Shown here: one piece after another, positions 60,231 to 64,000 of the stretch
Position numbering within the stretch: the stretch's first letter is position 1
How the letters are laid out: each line of letters opens with the position of its first letter
DNA from: Faucicola tetraodonis
GTDB lineage: Bacteria; Pseudomonadota; Gammaproteobacteria; Pseudomonadales; Moraxellaceae
NCBI GenBank assembly: GCA_032017425.1
Contig: DALZPW010000011.1
Length of the DNA: 64,000 nucleotides
Direction: 5' to 3' (one strand)
Notes under the pieces: model-generated
What the model was told of the DNA's origin: nothing
What the model saw: the letters and a program-made list of their open reading frames with translations, nothing else
Database searches by the model: none
Position numbers and translations under genes: made by a program

Positions 60231-61325
60231 ATGCACCCAGAAAATCTGACTTTATTTGATGACCCCGAAATTGCCGACATCATCGATCACATCAACGAAG
60301 ACCACGGCGATGATATGAAACACATGGCGTTAGGCTTGCTAAACTTAACCAAGGTTCAGCAAAAAACCTTGCAAAATGCGACCTTACGCCAAATTTATCA
60401 ACAAGGCTTGCTCTTGGATTTGCAATTTGCGCAAAATGAGCCGCACTTAGACAATCAGCTTTTGGCATTTAGTGAGCCGACCCAAACCCTTGAAAAATTC
60501 AACGACCAATATGTCGCCTTATTGCAGCGCAGTGACCGCAAACAAGGTAAAAAAACGATTGATATTAAGCAGCGTCAATTTTGTCTGCAAAGCGTGGAAG
60601 CGGTTAGTCACCATATGTATCGTTTGACAGTGCAAACAGATAGCGATTTATCCAATTTACCGGCAGGTTATGCGTTTTTGTTTGATGTCAAACTACCCGA
60701 CACCGACCTAAAAAAACACCCCCGCCCCTACCGCTATTATACGCTTCGCAAGGCATGGCAAACCGTGAATGAAAACGGCGAAACGCAAAACCTTGCTTGG
60801 ATAGATATCTATTGTCATGGAGAAAAAAACGGCGAAATCAGTCTTGGCGAAACCTGGGTAAAATCGTTAAAAACAGGCGATGTGTTTACCAGTGAGCGAG
60901 AATTCCCCGAAAAAATCGATCATCTCGGTGTTAATCAGCCACAGGGACAAAGTCTATTAATCGCTGATGAAACCTCACTACCGACCGTAGCCAGACTGTT
61001 AGAGCAGTCGCCAATGACCGAGCAGACAATACCGCCGATTATACTGACCTTTTTGCAAAGCCCGCTAGATTTGGCTTATTTAGAAGACGTTTTAGCCCAG
61101 TCTCCTGCAACGGTGTTGCCAATTGTGGCGAATGATAACCAACTGCCCCATACGCAGATTTTTACGACCCTACAAAATTTTTTGCAACAACATCCTCACA
61201 AAATTGACCACATCTGGGGTGGGCTTGAAGCCACAACAACGAAAAAACTGCGTTTGCTATTGGATGAGTTATTACAGTTAGGTCGGGATAATAGCGTACT
61301 AAAAGTGTATTGGCGAGCAAGCTAA
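60231..61325 (+). CDS. DUF2470-siderophore-interacting protein fusion (ferric-siderophore reductase)
   Basis: 364 residues. N-terminal DUF2470/HugZ-like domain (INEDHGDDMKHMALG, residues 20-100), as in heme-utilisation proteins, fused to a SIP-type flavin reductase. The SIP part has RPYRYYTLRKA (FAD-binding RxYTxR-like), IDIYCHGEKNGEISLGETWVKS, LLIADETSLPTVARLLE and the family ending VLKVYWRAS. It likely reduces ferric siderophore in the cytosol to release iron after import by the fhu-like system. Confidence 0.85.
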   Translation: MHPENLTLFDDPEIADIIDHINEDHGDDMKHMALGLLNLTKVQQKTLQNATLRQIYQQGLLLDLQFAQNEPHLDNQLLAFSEPTQTLEKFNDQYVALLQRSDRKQGKKTIDIKQRQFCLQSVEAVSHHMYRLTVQTDSDLSNLPAGYAFLFDVKLPDTDLKKHPRPYRYYTLRKAWQTVNENGETQNLAWIDIYCHGEKNGEISLGETWVKSLKTGDVFTSEREFPEKIDHLGVNQPQGQSLLIADETSLPTVARLLEQSPMTEQTIPPIILTFLQSPLDLAYLEDVLAQSPATVLPIVANDNQLPHTQIFTTLQNFLQQHPHKIDHIWGGLEATTTKKLRLLLDELLQLGRDNSVLKVYWRAS

Positions 61326-61531
61326 GGGTTATCCAAGAATTGGGCAGACAATCAGATGCATACGTGAGTACTTGGTCGTAACAACTGGTTGTTTGCAGTG
61401 TCACTTGACGGTAGGCAGAGGGCAGTGAATTTTATTAACCCCTAACTATTCATCATTTTGTCACGCAACCTTTCTATGATATTTCACAAATTTATCAACG
61501 CTCTTATTTGAGCCTAATTTAGTGAGCTATC

Positions 61532-63643
61532 ATGAACTATAAAACCCATCATTATAAAACCCATCATTATAAAAACCATCATTATAAAAACCATCATTAT
61601 AAGAATACGCAAATCAAGCGCATTTGCCTTACCACATCCATGATTGTAGCAAGCATGTCACTTGTTGCTTGTGATAACAATGATAATGATAGTAATGACC
61701 CTAAACCACAGCAAATCGCTACCAATACGAACCTTAACTTTACTATTCTTGAAACGTCAGATTTACATAATAATATCATGAGTTATGATTATTACAAGTT
61801 GACAGAAGACAAAAGTTTTGGGCTTGAGCGAACCGCAACGCTTATCGATAACGCTCGTAGTGAATCTGCCAATAATATCTTGCTAGATAACGGTGATACC
61901 ATTCAAGGTAGTGCTTTAGGTGACTATCAAGCAACGGTGAACCCTGTCAAATGCGACGAAACCTTGGGCATTTATAAGGTTATGAATGACCTAAAATACG
62001 ATGCAGGTACGATTGGTAACCATGAATTTAACTATGGGTTGAACTATCTTAATCAAATTACAGGCAGTCAGTTTAATGTTGATGGCATAACCGCAAGTGC
62101 CAGTGCTTGTAAAGGACCTGACTTCCCCTTGGTTTTATCCAATGTCATTAGTTCTCGCAATAATCAGCCGCTGTTTAAGCCTTATAAAATCATTACCAAA
62201 ACTTTTACGGCAACCACACCAGAGGGTAAGACGGTTACCGTACCGCTAAAAATTGGTATCATTGGATTTACCACACCCGGTATTATGCAATGGGACAAAA
62301 AATGGCTAGACGGCAAAGTCACCACCGCCGGTGCGAAAGAAATGGCAGAAAAATACGTGCCACAAATGAAGAATGAAGGTGCAGATGTCATTGTCGCCTT
62401 GTCGCATGGTGGTATTGATACCTCACCATACAGCCCAACGATGGAAAACGCCAGTTGGCATCTATCGCAAGTAGCAGGTATTGATGCGATTTTGATGGGA
62501 CACACACACCAAGTGTTTCCCGATGCTAATAGCAAAGACACCCGCTTAGACCAGGCAGGCATTGATAAAGTTAATGGCTTATTAAACAACGTACCTGCGG
62601 TCATGCCAAGTTTTTGGGGTAAAGGGTTAGGGGTCATCAAATTGAATCTAACCTTTGATGGCAAAAAATGGGTGGTCAATAAAAACAATACCAAAGTGGA
62701 AGTGCGTACAATCCAAAATGCTGATAAAACTTTTGTAGCAGCCAACCCGCGAGTGGCTCAATTAATTCAAGCAGAACATAATGCCACTATTAATTATGTC
62801 AAAACCCCAATCGGTACATCCGATTTCTCAATGACTTCTTACTTTGCTGATGTGGGTGATGTGTCAGCGATTCAAGTGGTCAACCAGGCCCAAGCCAATT
62901 ATATCAGCGATTACATTAACGCCAATTTGCCACAATATAAAGATATCCCTGTCTTATCAGTAAGTGCCCCATTTAAAAGCGGATTTGCAGGGGGTTCAGA
63001 TTATACGGATGTTGCTCAAGGCAATATCGCCATTAACAATGCGGCTGATTTATACCTGTATCCAAATACCGTGTTTGCAGTAAAAATACAAGGCAGTGAT
63101 ATCAAAAAATGGCTAGAGAATTCCGCCAAACGCTTTAATCAAATAAACCCAAGCCTTACCACACCACAATCGTTAATCAGCACTTTTCCTGGGTATAACT
63201 TTGATATGTTTACCGCAGCCGATGTGCAATATGAAATTGATGTGACTAAACCTATCGGTAGCCGTATCCAAAACTTAACCTACAAAGACAAGCCGATTGA
63301 AGACAACGCACCATTTATCATCGCAACCAATAACTATCGTGCATCAGGTCTAAAGGAATACTACAGCATCAATAGTACCAATGTAGTTGAATCCCCTGAT
63401 GCCAATCGTGATGTACTGATTAACTACATCAAAGCGGCTAAGAATTTATCATTAACCAATAATGGTAGCAGTCGTAGCTGGCGGTTTGCCAAAGTAAAAA
63501 CAGCGGGTCCTGTAACCTTTAAATCGAGTGCAAACAAAATTGACTTTGCCCAAAAAGCAGGATTAACCAATATTAGCGTCGTAAATAATGACGACGGTTC
63601 AAATAAAGGCTTGGCAGATTATGCGATAGATTTATCAAACTAA
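61532..63643 (+). CDS. 5'-nucleotidase / 2',3'-cyclic phosphodiesterase lipoprotein (CpdB-like)
   Basis: 703-residue metallophosphoesterase of the UshA/CpdB family. Metal motifs: ETSDLHNNI, LLDNGDTIQGS, GTIGNHEFNYG, ALSHGG and MGHTHQVFPD. The C-terminal substrate domain includes ATNNYRASG. The lipobox LVAC at Cys47 predicts a lipoprotein, unlike the soluble CpdB of E. coli. The start is ATG 61532. Residues 4-24 form five near-identical K-T/N-H-H-Y units encoded by a 15-base repeat, in front of the signal helix. Salvages phosphate and nucleosides from extracellular nucleotides. Confidence 0.9.
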   Translation: MNYKTHHYKTHHYKNHHYKNHHYKNTQIKRICLTTSMIVASMSLVACDNNDNDSNDPKPQQIATNTNLNFTILETSDLHNNIMSYDYYKLTEDKSFGLERTATLIDNARSESANNILLDNGDTIQGSALGDYQATVNPVKCDETLGIYKVMNDLKYDAGTIGNHEFNYGLNYLNQITGSQFNVDGITASASACKGPDFPLVLSNVISSRNNQPLFKPYKIITKTFTATTPEGKTVTVPLKIGIIGFTTPGIMQWDKKWLDGKVTTAGAKEMAEKYVPQMKNEGADVIVALSHGGIDTSPYSPTMENASWHLSQVAGIDAILMGHTHQVFPDANSKDTRLDQAGIDKVNGLLNNVPAVMPSFWGKGLGVIKLNLTFDGKKWVVNKNNTKVEVRTIQNADKTFVAANPRVAQLIQAEHNATINYVKTPIGTSDFSMTSYFADVGDVSAIQVVNQAQANYISDYINANLPQYKDIPVLSVSAPFKSGFAGGSDYTDVAQGNIAINNAADLYLYPNTVFAVKIQGSDIKKWLENSAKRFNQINPSLTTPQSLISTFPGYNFDMFTAADVQYEIDVTKPIGSRIQNLTYKDKPIEDNAPFIIATNNYRASGLKEYYSINSTNVVESPDANRDVLINYIKAAKNLSLTNNGSSRSWRFAKVKTAGPVTFKSSANKIDFAQKAGLTNISVVNNDDGSNKGLADYAIDLSN
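61538..61597 (+). repeat. Four tandem 15-base repeats inside the CpdB-like gene
   Basis: TATAAAACCCATCAT (copies 1-2) and TATAAAAACCATCAT (copies 3-4), with a degenerate start of a fifth unit. The length is a multiple of three, so the frame is kept. It encodes YK(T/N)HH. Confidence 0.95.
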
Positions 63644-63675
63644 TCGCCAAAAAACTTGTATTTTATTTATCGTTA

Positions 63676-63706
63676 AAAAAAGTGTGGTAGTTGCCACACT
63701 TTTTCT
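63676..63706 (+). terminator. Terminator after the CpdB-like gene
   Basis: AAAAAAGTGTGG pairs with CCACACTTTTT around TAGTTG, with a T-rich tail. Confidence 0.92.
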
Positions 63707-63732
63707 TTTTCTATTTTATTAAGCTTTAATTT

Positions 63733-63756
63733 AAAAGGTACAGCAAAAGGTACAGC
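63733..63756. repeat. Two tandem copies of AAAAGGTACAGC
   Basis: Perfect 12-base duplication between the CpdB-like gene and the rrn terminator. Confidence 0.85.
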
Positions 63757-63904
63757 GGACAAGCTTTGACATGCCACCCTCCTTACGTTTATACCGGATT
63801 TTACGACACTTGTGTTTTGTTGTTCGTTTTTCATAAGGGTAGTGTCTCAGGCTTTTCTGTCTCCGACAATACGAAATATAAAACATCTTGAGAAACTACA
63901 AAGC

Positions 63905-63938
63905 AAAAAACACCCCCCTTACAACAGTAAGGGGGGTG
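63905..63938 (-). terminator. rRNA operon terminator
   Basis: A 12-bp GC-rich stem, CACCCCCCTTAC (63911-63922) / GTAAGGGGGGTG (63927-63938), with loop AACA. The A-run at 63905-63910 gives a T-run on the minus strand. It lies directly after 5S. Confidence 0.93.
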
Positions 63939-63950
63939 ATTTGGGATAGG

Positions 63951-64000
63951 GAGCTGACGATGACCTACTCTCACATGGGCGAACCACACTACCATTGGCG
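63951..64000 (-). rRNA. rrf: 5S ribosomal RNA, 3' end (partial)
   Basis: Read on the minus strand, GCCAATGGTAGTGTGG, CCCATGTGAGAGTAGG and TCATCGTCAGCTC match the 3' third of bacterial 5S rRNA. The gene continues beyond the window. It marks the end of an rrn operon on the minus strand. Confidence 0.93.

Noticed and set aside
61538..61597. Repeat array considered as a CRISPR
   Set aside because: 15-base units abut without spacers and lie in frame in a gene. No cas genes in the window; no CRISPR array was found anywhere.
62182..62745. 187-codon minus-strand frame opposite the CpdB-like gene
   Set aside because: Antisense shadow of a gene with clear metallophosphoesterase motifs; no ribosome binding site or domain.
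63760..63900. Sequence before the rrn terminator considered as an IS end or small RNA
   Set aside because: No inverted repeats, promoter or open frame could be paired with it.

Overview
The window is a chromosomal segment of a gammaproteobacterium of the Moraxellaceae, most like Moraxella/Faucicola (the M. osloensis group) or a close relative of Psychrobacter. This rests on gene order (ispE - two tRNA-Gln - prs - rplY - pth; hisIE-tatABC; rpmI-rplT-pheS-pheT-ihfA), protein flavour and an MboI/DpnII-like GATC restriction locus. It is inference from the sequence, not a database match. Most of the window is ordinary core genome.

Layout. 1-2104: end of metN, then metI and metQ (methionine import). 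2254-7493 (minus): rpmI-rplT-pheS-[unknown gene]-pheT-ihfA, a translation operon interrupted by an extra gene and a pair of palindromic repeats. 7980-14124 (plus): thioesterase, hisIE, tatABC, a UvrD-like helicase and dusC. 14129-19765: mixed stress and housekeeping genes (MAPEG, OsmC, rppH, rpmE2, M61 and YgjP-type peptidases, a PH-domain protein). 20364-23881: hemH, an unknown membrane protein, metX-metW. 24241-24822: a Sel1-repeat secreted protein.

Accessory region 24948-29881. A tnpB-only IS200/IS605-type element lies beside an orphan C-terminal fragment of a probable MFS transporter. Next comes a restriction-modification island: a DpnM/MboA-like Dam methylase and a DpnII/MboB-like endonuclease on the minus strand, a controller-type HTH gene plus a PD-(D/E)XK nuclease on the plus strand, and a DpnA/MboC-like methylase with a 71-residue companion on the minus strand. 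It can be read as one GATC system with an insertion or as two systems tail to tail.

30011-40336: ispE, two tRNA-Gln genes each with its own promoter, prs, rplY, pth, panD, sodB (minus), rdgB, then tig-clpP-clpX. 40419-49290: small enzymes and stress genes, including TrhP, a flavodoxin-like protein, NfeD-QmcA, and ohrR-ohr with a clear palindromic operator over the ohr promoter.

49441-61325 is an iron island: tonB, divergent fhuCDB-like hydroxamate-siderophore importer genes, a TonB-dependent receptor, a PvdE/YojI-type ABC exporter, a second receptor that is a deletion pseudogene, and a DUF2470-siderophore-interacting reductase fusion. Four Fur-type 7-1-7 boxes precede its transcription units. 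No siderophore biosynthesis gene is seen, so the set looks like uptake of foreign siderophores. The window ends with a CpdB-like nucleotidase lipoprotein carrying an N-terminal pentapeptide repeat, then an rrn terminator and the 3' end of a 5S rRNA on the minus strand.

A theme across the window is short intergenic tandem duplications with a period of about 12-20 bases, several sharing a GTAA(A/G)TAAAGG-like core.
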